Below are positions 1 to 10,315 of a stretch of DNA of 64,000 nucleotides, piece after piece. The notes below the pieces were generated by a model. The model saw only the letters and a list, made by a program, of their open reading frames with translations. It was not told where the DNA came from and did no database searches. Every line of letters starts with the position of its first letter. The stretch's first letter is position 1. The stretch spans positions 4,619,416-4,683,415 of the forward strand of contig NC_022571.1 in the NCBI RefSeq assembly GCF_000473995.1, given 5' to 3'. The position numbers and the translations under genes are program-made. This DNA comes from Clostridium saccharobutylicum DSM 13864. Lineage in GTDB: Bacteria; Bacillota; Clostridia; Clostridiales; Clostridiaceae.

Positions 1-385
1 TTATAGAAGATTGAATCATGCCAATTCCATAAACATAAAGTGTTTTTGCTTTATCAATTACTTTAAAAATATCTGTGCAATCCTTATCTTTTATATTTTT
101 AATTACTTCATTATATGTATCACAAACTGCCTCTAAATTATTTACATTTTCTTTTGTTCTTTCATTGTCCAACTTTAAATAAACTTTTAATTCACCATAT
201 CCCTTTAATGATAATTTTTGAGCAAATCTAAGGATAGTTGTTCTTGAAACGTTACATTTATAAGCTAATTGATCAATTGCAAGATTTTCACACTCTTTCC
301 GATGATTCGAAATATAATTCCAGATATACAAATCATTATCATTTAAACATTTATAATATTTATTTACTAATTCATCTAATTTCAT
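1..385 (-). CDS. MurR/RpiR-family transcriptional regulator (partial)
   Basis: The gene begins at 385 and runs off the left edge, leaving 128 N-terminal residues. Residues about 30-60 form the helix-turn-helix typical of RpiR proteins (LAYKCNVSRTTILRFAQKL). The visible end (TLYVYGIGM) matches the first strand of the sugar-phosphate-binding SIS domain. RpiR regulators sense phosphorylated sugars. In Bacillus subtilis the maltose operon has the same trio: an RpiR regulator (MalR/GlvR), a GH4 phospho-glucosidase and a PTS EIICB. I therefore infer that it controls the amylase, malA and malP genes to its right. The effector and its operator are not shown by the sequence. Confidence 0.85.
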   Translation of the reverse strand, partial: MKLDELVNKYYKCLNDNDLYIWNYISNHRKECENLAIDQLAYKCNVSRTTILRFAQKLSLKGYGELKVYLKLDNERTKENVNNLEAVCDTYNEVIKNIKDKDCTDIFKVIDKAKTLYVYGIGMIQSSI

Positions 386-403
386 AATATCCAATCCACT
401 TTT

Positions 404-439
404 AGGCACGTGAAAATAAATAATAAGTCCAATGTGCCT
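404..439. repeat. Family A repeat, short copy
   Basis: A 36-bp inverted repeat (AGGCACGTGAAAATA ... AATGTGCCT) upstream of the RpiR gene. It has the family A ends but almost none of the interior, so it looks like an internal-deletion copy. Confidence 0.6.
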
Positions 440-570
440 TATAACCTTCCTCATAATTGTTTAAATTTTACATCATATTTTCTTTTTTGTCCATGAATGA
501 CCACTCCTCTCATGAGGTTTTGAAAAGCAAATAATAATATTAATTAGTGATAAATTATATGAATTTTCCA

Positions 571-620
571 TAAATAAAGGCATTCCAATATGAATTTATT
601 TCATTTTGAAATGCCCATTT
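571..620 (-). terminator. Terminator after the amylase gene
   Basis: Inverted repeat GGCATTCCAA / TTTTGAAATGCC (579-614) just downstream of the amylase stop. It is followed by TTTATTT in the minus-strand reading and by a T-run in the plus reading, so it may act in both directions. Confidence 0.7.
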
Positions 621-622
621 TT

Positions 623-2632
623 TTATTTTGCTACAGAATAATTGTAGTTATTTGAATCATTATTATCCCAAGTATTCGAATTATTTTTAAATGACATATT
701 AAGCATAGTGCTATCAGATGGTACTGTTATATTAGCAGTCCATTTTCCATCAGATTGTTTACTCATTGTTACATCGGTAGGTGATGTATAGTTGTTATAT
801 CCCCAATGTAATGTAATAGAACTAGAGTTTGATGCTAAATTTCCATTATATGCAATAGTAATAGTCTTTCCAGCTGTTGGTGCTGAAGTCATTTGCACTG
901 GAACAGAATTTGACCATACTGGTAAGTGCCAATCTTTATTACTATTGTTATCCCAATTACTTCCGTCAGTAAAATCAAAGTCTAATTTTGTTGCATTAGC
1001 TGGAATAGTTATAGTACCTTTCCAGAAACCATTTGAATCCTTAGTCATATCAAGATTAGTTAAACTTGTCCAGTCATTATATCCCCAGTGTAATGAAACT
1101 TTATTTGAATTAGATAGCGAACCCTTATAGTATATAGTGAAAGATTTATTTTGAACAAGAGTGCTGCTATCATAATCTACTTTATAACCTGAATGTGGAG
1201 TGTAACTAGTAGTTGGATCATCAGGTGTAGGAGGAACTGGAGGAATAGGTTTACCATTATAAAGAACAACAATTGAATTTGCAGGAATGTTTCCAGATAC
1301 TACTCCATTTGAAACATTTAAAGTACAATTTGAACTACCATGGTTAGTATAAGTTCCATCCGCTAAATTTGTAGAAGAGTTAATATATGTGTTTGAACTA
1401 TCATTTATAATTACAGTACCTTTAGTACCACGGTCTATTAACATAGTTTGGCCATTGTTTGTCCATCTTAAATATTCATTTTGTCCTACCATTGCATTAT
1501 GGAATTCATTAATTGCTTTTATATCTGAATCCTTCCATAATTGATCACCTTCATCACCAATTGAACCAGTAGGTCTATCAAAGAATAAAGAAGTTGCTTT
1601 TGCTCGAGATGCAGCTATGGCCCATCCAACTTTTCTTTGTGTATCTGTAAGATTTTTACTTTTACCATCTTCATAAGTATCATGAGTTTCAACAAAATCA
1701 ACGGCTTTATCAGATTCAACACCACCAAGTGTAGTACCAAGTGAACTTAAATTATTAGAAGTAACTGCGTTTCTTATGCTGCCACCAAAATTACTAGCCG
1801 AAACACTCATAAATTTTTCATAAGATGAAATGTTATCTACAGTTCCATCTTGCAATACTTCGCCATATATGAATAAGTTTGATTTATTATGAAGGTTTCC
1901 TAAAACATTAGTCCAGTAATTTCCAGACCAAGATTGATTAGAATCTAATCCTATATCCGTTTCAATATGTTTAGCTGCATCAAAACGGAATCCATCAGCT
2001 CCAGCATCTACACATTGATTTAAGAATATGATTGCCTTATTCTGAACATCAGGATTTTGAGTATTTAGATCTGGCATACCAATACCTTTTTGAGTGACAT
2101 CATGTCTACTATTCCAATTACTGCACTGTCCTTGATTATGATAAAAATTATCTTGTTTAAAGCTAGGATCTACAGCTGAATCTAATTGATCATTATTCCC
2201 ATTATTAGCCATATGATTCATTACTACATCTACAATAATTGAAATATTGTATTTCTCAGCTTCTTTGCAAAGAGATTTAAAATCATCATATGTCCCAAGT
2301 TGTGCATTACCAATAGATTGATTTGTTGGCTGATATAATAACCACCATTTACTTGCATCTTTGCTTGAATCTTTTGTTCCTTGTACTGGAGAAACTTGAA
2401 CTGACTTAAAGCCAGAAGCAGCAATGTTTGGCAATTCAGCTTTTATGGTATTAAAAGACCAATCAAAAGCATGAAGAATAACACCATCTTTTGTTTTATC
2501 TGGTAAACTAGAACTAGTACTAGTTTCTGCATATACCGTTGTTGACGATAAATTTACACCTGGAATTGGAACAAAAGTAAAATTAATAAATAATCCTAAA
2601 GCAATTAATTTAGATATTAATCTTTTTCTCAT
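623..2632 (-). CDS. Secreted alpha-amylase, GH13 with two C-terminal starch-binding modules
   Basis: A 669-residue extracellular endo-acting amylase that should cut alpha-1,4 links in starch. A signal peptide covers residues 1 to about 35 (cleavage near VYA-ET). All GH13 signature regions are visible: DVVMNH (135-140), GFRFDAAKH (214-222, nucleophile Asp218), the acid/base Glu258 in YGEVL, and ETHD with His317-Asp318. After a Pro-rich linker (about 470) come two tandem modules of about 90 residues. Each has the IYYKG/IAYNG, LHWGYN and WDNN pattern of family CBM25. The start follows AAGGGGAG. The gene is monocistronic, with its own promoter and terminator. It feeds maltosides to the neighbouring PTS. 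Confidence 0.95.
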   Translation of the reverse strand: MRKRLISKLIALGLFINFTFVPIPGVNLSSTTVYAETSTSSSLPDKTKDGVILHAFDWSFNTIKAELPNIAASGFKSVQVSPVQGTKDSSKDASKWWLLYQPTNQSIGNAQLGTYDDFKSLCKEAEKYNISIIVDVVMNHMANNGNNDQLDSAVDPSFKQDNFYHNQGQCSNWNSRHDVTQKGIGMPDLNTQNPDVQNKAIIFLNQCVDAGADGFRFDAAKHIETDIGLDSNQSWSGNYWTNVLGNLHNKSNLFIYGEVLQDGTVDNISSYEKFMSVSASNFGGSIRNAVTSNNLSSLGTTLGGVESDKAVDFVETHDTYEDGKSKNLTDTQRKVGWAIAASRAKATSLFFDRPTGSIGDEGDQLWKDSDIKAINEFHNAMVGQNEYLRWTNNGQTMLIDRGTKGTVIINDSSNTYINSSTNLADGTYTNHGSSNCTLNVSNGVVSGNIPANSIVVLYNGKPIPPVPPTPDDPTTSYTPHSGYKVDYDSSTLVQNKSFTIYYKGSLSNSNKVSLHWGYNDWTSLTNLDMTKDSNGFWKGTITIPANATKLDFDFTDGSNWDNNSNKDWHLPVWSNSVPVQMTSAPTAGKTITIAYNGNLASNSSSITLHWGYNNYTSPTDVTMSKQSDGKWTANITVPSDSTMLNMSFKNNSNTWDNNDSNNYNYSVAK

Positions 2633-2693
2633 AAAATATACACTCCCCTTAATTTACATACGTAATCCAATATTGTTGTAATCATTTCATAAA

Positions 2694-2721
2694 ACTATAA
2701 AAATCTTTTAAGCTTTTTCAA
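2694..2721 (-). promoter_or_regulatory. Probable housekeeping promoter of the amylase gene
   Basis: On the minus strand, TTGAAA (-35) and TATAGT (-10) are separated by 16 bp, about 60 bp upstream of the start codon. No convincing 14-bp cre site was found beside it. Confidence 0.5.
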
Positions 2722-2754
2722 TTTAAACGTTATATATTTCAAATTACACTAATT

Positions 2755-2784
2755 AATAAATTCTATAATTTTATAGAATTTATT
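2755..2784. promoter_or_regulatory. Perfect palindrome upstream of the amylase promoter
   Basis: Two 14-bp arms (AATAAATTCTATAA and its exact complement) flank a 2-bp centre. It lies about 35 bp upstream of the proposed -35 box and has no T-run, so it looks more like a dimeric regulator site than a terminator. Confidence 0.45.
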
Positions 2785-2973
2785 CCAACAAATCATCTGA
2801 CCAGTTCCTTCTCTGTTTTTATATTTTATAATCGATTGTATAATTTCATCAATCTTTGATTGGCTTAACTTTTAAATCATAAGACAACTATATTTTTCTG
2901 CATTGTGAAAAAATATAGTTATCTTTTAATTAGCTTTTGTTATATTTTTTCTACTATAATTAAAATTACCACT

Positions 2974-3129
2974 TTAATTTAATAACATTAAAGTTATATT
3001 ATTAATATAATTAGTTAATTCAGTATAGTTCATTTGGTCAACTTCTTTATTTTCCAAACCTAAACAAGCCTCTATTTCTTTAATAATCCCTAAAGTATCA
3101 GGGTCACTCGGAAAAATACCCTTTACCAA
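2974..3129 (-). CDS. Small hypothetical ORF (51 aa) or gene remnant
   Basis: An ORF starting at TTG, with AAAGGG nine bases upstream, that ends in ITLMLLN. It contains PSDPDTLGIIKEIEACLG followed by a polar helix-like stretch, a non-random composition for such AT-rich DNA. I do not recognise the family. It lies between malA and the amylase gene on the same strand. It could be a real small protein or the tail of a decayed gene. The rest of the roughly 700-bp gap holds a hairpin (about 2884-2925) and AT-rich DNA with nothing else identifiable. Confidence 0.3.
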   Translation of the reverse strand: MVKGIFPSDPDTLGIIKEIEACLGLENKEVDQMNYTELTNYINNITLMLLN

Positions 3130-3344
3130 TTACTTCATCCCTTTATATATTTTTATTATATCTACAGAATTAATTTAATTAATTCTGAAATCACCTATTA
3201 TATATTAAATCAAAAGTTACTGGCTATTTTAATCTATAGGTTTGAAAACATTAAGAAGTAATAACCTTAGATAATTTTTTAATTTAAATTTTAATCAGTA
3301 TTTAAATATTAGTAATATTATTTCTAAACTTTAAGTTATTTTTA

Positions 3345-4682
<1,338 letters not shown>

Positions 4683-4700
4683 CTATTCCTCCTCTATATA

Positions 4701-4747
4701 TACCCTAAATTCTTATTTTTATTATTGTTTTTTGTTTCGTTAGGGTA
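4701..4747. promoter_or_regulatory. Inverted TACCCTAA/TTAGGGTA pair upstream of malA
   Basis: TACCCTAA (4701-4708) and its exact complement TTAGGGTA (4740-4747) stand 31 bp apart in the malA leader. They could be paired operator half-sites, perhaps for the RpiR regulator. Function is inferred from position only. Confidence 0.3.
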
Positions 4748-4830
4748 ATAATACACCTATCAAAAACAGCTTACAATAGATTTGAAGCCTTTAGGGCAAT
4801 GAGTATTTTAACTGTATTTCTTAACATTTT

Positions 4831-4846
4831 CTGTGATTTTTCACAG
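4831..4846. promoter_or_regulatory. Palindrome CTGTGATTTTTCACAG upstream of malA
   Basis: A 6-bp-arm palindrome about 150 bp upstream of malA. It resembles a loose catabolite-type operator (TGTGA...TCACA) but does not match the Gram-positive cre consensus well. Confidence 0.3.
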
Positions 4847-4876
4847 GTGCTTTTTTACACATAATTCTTCTTATAA

Positions 4877-5161
4877 TAGATAAACAACTTTAAATTTAGA
4901 GTTGCGTAGTAACTTACCGAAAGTAAGGGGATTATTTTACTCGGTTGCTGGATAATTGGGCTGTGGATTTCTACCAGCAGAAGTTGTTCCATTTATTGCA
5001 TGCTCCTCAAACAAGTTGATGACAAGCAAAAATAGAACAACTTCTACTGAAGAAATACCTACAGCCCAATTATAATCGCAACACTACGTAAAATAATCCC
5101 CTTACTTTCTAGCATGGAATACATTTCAAAATTTAAATCTAGTTAATAGTTTGTTTATCTA
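4877..5161. repeat. Family B long-hairpin element, complete copy
   Basis: A 285-bp element whose ends are inverted repeats (TAGATAAACAACT and AGTTTGTTTATCTA). Nested inside are an ACCGAAAGTAAGGGGATT-type stem with its complement near 5085-5110, the pair GGGCTGTGGATTTC / GAAATACCTACAGCCC, and a central GAAGTTGTTC / GAACAACTTC stem. The whole element can fold as one long hairpin. It encodes no protein. Confidence 0.8.
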
Positions 5162-5199
5162 TATATAAGATGATGTGACAAATTCTATTTTGTATAATA

Positions 5200-5352
5200 A
5201 ATTATGAAAAAACTGATTACTTAATATGTTGTTTTATAATCAAATGAATTCAACTATCTATTTAGAACTTTTTAGTAAAATTTTTATAGTCATATGTAAT
5301 AAAAATATTTCTAATTTCGGTTAATCATCACATAATTTTTTTATCTATAGGA
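5200..5352. repeat. Family B element, partial and diverged
   Basis: The right part carries the family B end sequence TTTCGGTTAATCATCACATAA followed by TTTATCTATA. The left half is degraded. The next 290 bp (to 5640) hold further weak family-B-like pieces and no gene. Confidence 0.5.
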
Positions 5353-5649
5353 GTGTGTGGCAAAGTACATTTTATGACTATAAACAATTACTAAAAACAT
5401 GAATTTATAAGTGCTTATTCGATGTAATATATTAAGGAATGTGAGTCAATTTTCCTCTGCAATACTGTTTCACATATGCTTGTTTACAACATATTTATGA
5501 AGCAAAAATTGTTGGTACAACTTACAATCTCAGAATCATACACCAAAATTTTCAGTAATCGAAAAAAATGAATAATCAGTATTTCAATTAACTATTACAT
5601 AGGTCTAAGTTATAGTTTTCTCAATCATCCTCTCCTATATGGTTCAATA

Positions 5650-5725
5650 TTGATATCAAGACATATAAATTGCTACAAATTTAGAAACATCAGTATTTTT
5701 TTTAATTCATAAGTTTGAATCTCAA
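5650..5725. repeat. Repeat C, copy 1
   Basis: About 76 bp (TTGATATCAAGACATATAAA ... TCATAAGTTTGAATCT) that recur with about 80 percent identity by eye at 45600-45679. No ORF is present. Repeat C has no hairpin like those of families A and B. Confidence 0.6.
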
Positions 5726-5739
5726 CAATGAACCCTATA

Positions 5740-6021
5740 TAGATAAATAAACTATGAATTAGACTTAAACTTTAAAATATATTCTAAGCCAGAAAGAAAG
5801 GGTGCTCTTTTGTGCAGTGTTACATTGAGAAAAGGATTGTAGGATTTCTTCATCAGAAGTTGTTCTATTCTTGCATGTCCTTAACTTGCTTAAGGAGCAT
5901 GCTGGAATGGAACAACTTCTGATGCTAGAAATCCACAATCCTTTTCTCTAGTAACCGTAACAACAGAGCACCCTTTCTTTCGGTTATTTACCACCTAAGT
6001 CTAAGTTACAAGTTATTTTAT
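5740..6021. repeat. Family B long-hairpin element, complete copy
   Basis: Opposite orientation to the copy at 4877. It starts TAGATAAATAAACT and ends TTACAAGTTATTTTAT. The stem AAAGGGTGCTC (5797-5807) pairs with GAGCACCCTTT (5966-5976). The interior is close to the copy at 51500, which lets paired changes be compared. Confidence 0.8.
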
Positions 6022-6042
6022 GAATATACCTAATAATTTTTT

Positions 6043-6528
6043 CTACATACTAATTCTAATAGTAGCAAATAAACAAATACCTGATAATATTAATACTACA
6101 ATACCACCTGAAATAGTTCCTAAAAATTTTCTATCTAACTTTTCTATAAAGCATTCCTTAAAGGAAACATTATATGTTTTCAATGTCTTTATTATAAGAA
6201 AGCCAAGCAAACTTATATAAAATATATTTTGAAGCATAATTTCTGAAATTATGAGCACTGCTAAATTCACAACAGCATACGCAATATCGCCATCTTCTAT
6301 TTTTTTATGCATAAAAATCAACAAATATGCGATAAATGGATTAATCATTGATATCAAAAACATCACTGTAATTTTAGGATTTTCCTGAATTAGTTGCGGA
6401 ATAGATTCTCCAAATTTAGTTGTACCCATTGATAGATATATCATATATAGAAATGGAGTTATAGTAAATAATATCTTTGCAATATTATAATATTTATTTA
6501 CAGATTTAATCTGCTTTGCATTTATCAT
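6043..6528 (-). CDS. Small polytopic membrane protein of unknown function
   Basis: A 161-residue protein with about four or five hydrophobic segments (near 15-35, 50-75, 80-105, 105-120 and 135-158) and few polar motifs. The start has a good AGGAG site. It lies downstream of malP on the same strand, 117 bp away, with a family A repeat in the gap, so it may be co-transcribed with malP. I do not recognise the family and see no transporter or enzyme motif. A role linked to the PTS is only a guess from position. Confidence 0.7.
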   Translation of the reverse strand: MINAKQIKSVNKYYNIAKILFTITPFLYMIYLSMGTTKFGESIPQLIQENPKITVMFLISMINPFIAYLLIFMHKKIEDGDIAYAVVNLAVLIISEIMLQNIFYISLLGFLIIKTLKTYNVSFKECFIEKLDRKFLGTISGGIVVLILSGICLFATIRISM

Positions 6529-6550
6529 TTTTATCTCCTACCTTTGAATT

Positions 6551-6630
6551 AGGCACATTCAAAGAAATAACCAATCAATTTGTTCTCCTCTCCATGGCAA
6601 ATTGAACTTTTAATTTATTTTCATGCGCCT
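6551..6630. repeat. Family A repeat, shortened copy
   Basis: An 80-bp element with ends AGGCACATTCAAAGAAATAA and TTATTTTCATGCGCCT. It fills the gap between malP and the small membrane-protein gene. The core of longer copies is missing. Confidence 0.7.
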
Positions 6631-6645
6631 TAATACTCTAAAAAT

Positions 6646-8208
6646 TTATAATAATTGTTCAAATTTTTCTCTTACGCTTGGAACTTTTAATCCAACAATA
6701 ACCTGATATGATTTACCATTTGCTGAGCATCCATGAGCTCCAATAGATTTAAAATAAGGATCATCTTTGCAAAGTTTTTCATCTTTAACATTAACTCTTA
6801 GTCTAGTAGCACAATTTGTAACATCTACAATATTATCTTTTCCTCCCAATCCCTCTAAAATTTCAATTGCAAATGCAGTTTTCTCATCAACTTGTGAACC
6901 ATTTTGTCTTTCTCTATATTCTGCCTTTGAATGGAATTTTATTTCTTCTGCATCATCTTCTCTACCAGGAGTTTTAAAATCAAATTTTAAAATCAAGAAT
7001 CTAAATACCACAAACCAAACTCCTGTAAAGCAAAGCCCAATAGCAAATTGAAGTAAATATTGTTGCCAATGATTTCCCATTAAAGGAATCCAGTTTAATG
7101 AAGCCATTTCAATGGTTCCTCCTGAAAATATTCCTACAATACCTGCTAAATACATAGTAGTAGAAATAGTTGCAGCGAGTAGTGCATGTACTACAAATAA
7201 TACCGGTGAAACAAATAAAAATGTAAACTCAATTGGCTCTGTTACTCCACAAAAGATTGCAGTTAATGTGATAGGAATTAATAAAGCTAATACTTGTTTC
7301 TTCTTTTCTGGCTTTGCTGTTGCATAAAATGCTAATGCAATACCTGGACACCCAAATATTTTTGAATATCCTGTAGATGTAAATGCAGCTTCTGGCAATA
7401 ATGATCGCAAAGAATCTTTAGATGCTGCTATTTGTGGTAATTTTGTTGCCCAATAAGAGTAAAGGCCACCTGGTACAACTACATTATCATAATAGAATGG
7501 AGAATATAATATATGATGTAATCCAAATGGAATTAATATACGTTCTAAGAATACAAATACCCATACCCCTAATGCACCTGCACTTTTTACAAATCCTTGG
7601 AATACATGCATACCAAGTTGAACTTTTGGCCATGTAAATGCTGCGATAATTGCTACTGGAATCATAACAAAAAAGCCAAGCATAAATACAAATGTAGAAC
7701 CACTAAAAGTTCCAAGCCACTCTGGTAATTCAGTATCAAAGAAACGATTGTGTAAATAAATTACAAGTCCTGAAATAAGTAAAGCTCCAATCATCCCCAT
7801 ATCTAATGTCTTAATGTTAGCTATCATTGTGAGGCCACTAGTCCCTCCTACTTGAGCTGAAAAATCAACTCCAAAGAAGTCACCCCATTGAGAAATAATT
7901 GCACTTAAGAAATAATGAAATGTTAAATATAATACAAATGCTTCCATACAACATCTTGCATTTTGTTTTTTTGCCATACCTATTGGAAGTCCAACTACAA
8001 ATAATAATGGCAATTGATTAAATACAGTCCAACCACCTTGCAACACTACATTCCAACATTTAAACCATCCACTACTCGGATCTGCTAAACTTCCCATAAT
8101 TGCCTGGGTGGTAAATAATGTTCCAATACCAATTACGATACCTGCAAATGAAAAAAGTAAAACTGGTGTAAACATAGCTCCACCAAACTTTTGAATTTTT
8201 TGCATCAT
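6646..8208 (-). CDS. malP: PTS maltose/glucose-type transporter, EIICB fusion
   Basis: A 520-residue membrane permease that imports and phosphorylates an alpha-glucoside. Residues 1 to about 410 are the EIIC domain with about ten membrane segments. It includes the loop GLHHILYSPFYYDN and the motif CGVTEPIEFTFLF, typical of the glucose superfamily. Residues about 440-520 are EIIB with the phospho-cysteine Cys466 in TNCATRLR. There is no EIIA domain, so it depends on a separate EIIA such as the one encoded divergently to its right. Two adjacent ATG codons follow GAGG; either fits. It pairs with the GH4 enzyme as in B. subtilis malA-malP. Substrate (maltose rather than trehalose or glucose) is inferred from that neighbour. 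Confidence 0.92.
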   Translation of the reverse strand: MMQKIQKFGGAMFTPVLLFSFAGIVIGIGTLFTTQAIMGSLADPSSGWFKCWNVVLQGGWTVFNQLPLLFVVGLPIGMAKKQNARCCMEAFVLYLTFHYFLSAIISQWGDFFGVDFSAQVGGTSGLTMIANIKTLDMGMIGALLISGLVIYLHNRFFDTELPEWLGTFSGSTFVFMLGFFVMIPVAIIAAFTWPKVQLGMHVFQGFVKSAGALGVWVFVFLERILIPFGLHHILYSPFYYDNVVVPGGLYSYWATKLPQIAASKDSLRSLLPEAAFTSTGYSKIFGCPGIALAFYATAKPEKKKQVLALLIPITLTAIFCGVTEPIEFTFLFVSPVLFVVHALLAATISTTMYLAGIVGIFSGGTIEMASLNWIPLMGNHWQQYLLQFAIGLCFTGVWFVVFRFLILKFDFKTPGREDDAEEIKFHSKAEYRERQNGSQVDEKTAFAIEILEGLGGKDNIVDVTNCATRLRVNVKDEKLCKDDPYFKSIGAHGCSANGKSYQVIVGLKVPSVREKFEQLL

Positions 8209-8246
8209 TTTTCCTCAACCTCTCTCTCGTCACTTTCTATAATCCA

Positions 8247-8284
8247 ATACTAGCATGTCCATTTTTTGTTATCAATCGTTTACA
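8247..8284 (-). promoter_or_regulatory. malP promoter with a partial cre-like site
   Basis: On the minus strand, TTGATA and TAGTAT are 17 bp apart. Overlapping the -35 box is TGTAAACGATTGA, whose first ten bases fit the catabolite-responsive consensus while the second half does not. Carbon-catabolite control through CcpA is plausible for such a gene. Confidence 0.45.
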
Positions 8285-8436
8285 CTATTTTAGGAGACAA
8301 GTGAATTATTATATGACTTTTCACATTTTTTGTACCTCTTCACATAATCCTCTAAAACTATTGATTTTAAAAGTAATATAAGTAAAATTAAAATCATAAT
8401 ATGTTCTGTTAACGTACTCATTTAATTCAGAGCTTT

Positions 8437-8597
8437 AGGTACATTAAAATAAATAACAGATTCAAAGTTGCCATAGATATTTTTCATTAGGCAAAGAGGC
8501 AAATTGCTCCCTTAGCAGGTCTATCAGATCAATTTGCTGATACTGGATGATGGACGATAGGCTGGCTAATTGATTTGTTGTTGTTTTTAATATGACT
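8437..8597. repeat. Family A repeat, diverged full-length copy
   Basis: About 160 bp in the divergent malP/EIIA intergenic region, beginning AGGTACATTAAAATAAATAA. It keeps the core CATTAGGCAAAGAGGCAAATTG and GGTCAATTTGCTGAT. The right end (TTTTTAATATGACT) has drifted from GTGCCT. Confidence 0.6.
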
Positions 8598-8689
8598 TAT
8601 AAATCTACAATTATAAATTTATAACTATGAAAGCGAGGTGAATTGACTTATTAAAATAAATATTATAGGATTCCTCATTAAGAATTTAA

Positions 8690-8910
8690 TGTATCACAAA
8701 CAAAGAAATTGGATACATGTTTGTGTAATAGGCCTTTGAAAATAAGCTGTTTAGGTTCTTAATGTGATGCTGTTCCATTTACTGCTTGTCACAATTTTAT
8801 ATTTGGAGCATGCAGAAATGGGGCAGCCTCACATTTAGAACCTTTCAGCGAAATTTTCATAGTCCTATGGAACAAATATGTATCTAATTTCGGCGAGATT
8901 GATATATGCT
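8690..8910. repeat. Family B-related element, diverged
   Basis: Contains TTCTTAATGTGATGCTGTTCC ... AGCATGCAGAAATGG, and ACATTTAGAACC pairing across a central stem, then CTAATTTCGGCGAGATT. It is related to the copies at 5200 and 10500 but the outer ends are degraded. It ends about 60 bp before the EIIA gene. Confidence 0.5.
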
Positions 8911-8967
8911 CTATTCTCATTGCGGAACGCCATAAAATCAATTTTATTTTAATTTAGTCATATACTT

Positions 8968-9444
8968 ATGTTCAATTTATTTAAGAAATCATTAAATATC
9001 GTAGCACCAATATCAGGAAAAACTATACAATTAAGTGAAGTTCCAGATCCAGTATTTGCAGAAAAAATGGTTGGAGATGGTATTGCAATTGATTCTACTG
9101 GAGACACCGTTGTTGCTCCTTGTGATGGTACTATATCTTTAATAATGGATAGTAAACATGCCTTTTCTATTAAAACTACTGATGGTATTGAATTATTGGT
9201 TCATATTGGTTTAGAAACTGTCTCACTAAATGGTGAAGGCTTTGAAGCATTACAATCTGTCAACACAAAAGTAAGTGCCGGCACACCAATTTTAAAAATA
9301 GATAGAAAACTTATAGAATCCAAAGGATTATCACTAATCACTCCAGTTATAATAGTAAATCATGACAAATTAAAATCATTAAATCCCGTTATCAGTAAAC
9401 AAGTTTCTAGTGGTAAAGATGTTGTATTAAGATGCAGCTTATAA
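8968..9444 (+). CDS. PTS glucose-family EIIA protein
   Basis: A 158-residue soluble phosphocarrier of the Crr/EIIA-Glc type. The phosphorylated residue is His79 in LLVHIGLETV. The second active-site histidine is His64 in SKHAF, and the N-terminal APISGK and VVAPCDG motifs are present. It would take phosphate from HPr and pass it to an EIIB lacking its own EIIA, most simply the MalP product encoded divergently. There is no clear ribosome binding site before the ATG, which is odd for this genome and suggests weak translation or a short leader. Confidence 0.93.
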   Translation: MFNLFKKSLNIVAPISGKTIQLSEVPDPVFAEKMVGDGIAIDSTGDTVVAPCDGTISLIMDSKHAFSIKTTDGIELLVHIGLETVSLNGEGFEALQSVNTKVSAGTPILKIDRKLIESKGLSLITPVIIVNHDKLKSLNPVISKQVSSGKDVVLRCSL

Positions 9445-9445
9445 C

Positions 9446-9710
9446 TCTGAGTTATATGGTAACCTACCGAAAGTAAGGATACTCTTTTGCTCGATTGCTA
9501 TAAAATAATGATGTTGATTTCTAAAAGTAGAAGTTGTTTAATTTTCGTATGTTCCTCAGACAAGCTGATGACAAGCAAAAATTAAACAACTTCTACTTAA
9601 GAAATGCCTACTGCACAAAAACATTTCTGATTTCTAGTGAAGATATGCACTTAGCATGTAGTAAATTTATACAAATAGTCTGCACGTGACTCTAAACATA
9701 AACTTGTCTA
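9446..9710. repeat. Family B long-hairpin element
   Basis: Starts directly after the EIIA stop codon with GAGTTATATGGTAACCTACCGAAAG. It contains GAAGTTGTTTAATTTTCG ... AAATTAAACAACTTC and ends AAACTTGTCTA. The left terminal repeat is lost at the gene end. The remaining 215 bp up to the next gene are AT-rich without a recognisable feature. Confidence 0.7.
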
Positions 9711-9927
9711 CATATAAATCCAGTTCTCATTGAATAAAAAAATTCTTTATGTTACACTTTTATTATGTTTGGAACAAAATAACATATTATTTATAAAAAT
9801 ACATTGGTGAGTCATAGATAAAAACGGACAAGTATTCTTGCTTTTTATTTTTAAATGTATTTTAAGCTAAGTTTTAAAATAATAATTTAAATTTAGTGAT
9901 AAATGATATTGAAAGGAATGAATAAAC

Positions 9928-10230
9928 ATGAAACTTAAGGCAGCATTTATATTTATAGCTACAGAAGCTAATCCCAATAAACATAGAACAGTAGTAGATA
10001 CTCCCAATGTAGCACTGACAGTAGTAGGAGTTGATAATTATCAAGAGGCTGAAAAGGTAGCAATTGAATTAGCTGAGGAAGGTATTACTGCAATAGAGCT
10101 TTGCGGTGGATTTGGAATAGAAGGTACTGCAATGGTAAATAAAGCAGTAAAAGGCAAGGCAATTGTAGGTGTCGTTAGATTTGATAATCATCCTGGTTTT
10201 GGGTTTAAGAGCGGTGACGACTTATTCTAA
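9928..10230 (+). CDS. DUF6506-like small protein
   Basis: A 100-residue cytoplasmic protein without signal peptide or membrane segment. It looks like an alternating alpha/beta fold, with ALTVVGVDNYQEAEKVA, the Gly-rich ELCGGFGIEG and the end RFDNHPGFGF. It matches what I recall of the DUF6506 family, whose function is unknown. Its start follows AAAGGAATG. It is monocistronic with a strong terminator. Confidence 0.75.
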   Translation: MKLKAAFIFIATEANPNKHRTVVDTPNVALTVVGVDNYQEAEKVAIELAEEGITAIELCGGFGIEGTAMVNKAVKGKAIVGVVRFDNHPGFGFKSGDDLF

Positions 10231-10256
10231 TGCCTTGAATAAAAATATCCTTTTAA

Positions 10257-10315
10257 ATGCAATAAAAGATGATATTCTCTTAAAAGTTATCATCTTTTAT
10301 TGTATTTAAATTTTT
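10257..10315 (+). terminator. Rho-independent terminator of the DUF6506-like gene
   Basis: Stem ATGCAATAAAAGATGATA with its complement ATCATCTTTTATTGTAT, a 14-base loop, then TTTAAATTTTT. Confidence 0.85.

Noticed and set aside
4877-6021. Family B elements as group II introns or riboswitches
   Set aside because: There is no domain V-like motif, reverse transcriptase or known ligand-binding core. The structure is a simple long hairpin, and copies are often at gene 3' ends.
8437-8925. Possible gene in the malP/EIIA divergent region
   Set aside because: All open frames are short and interrupted, and the DNA is explained by family A- and B-related repeats.
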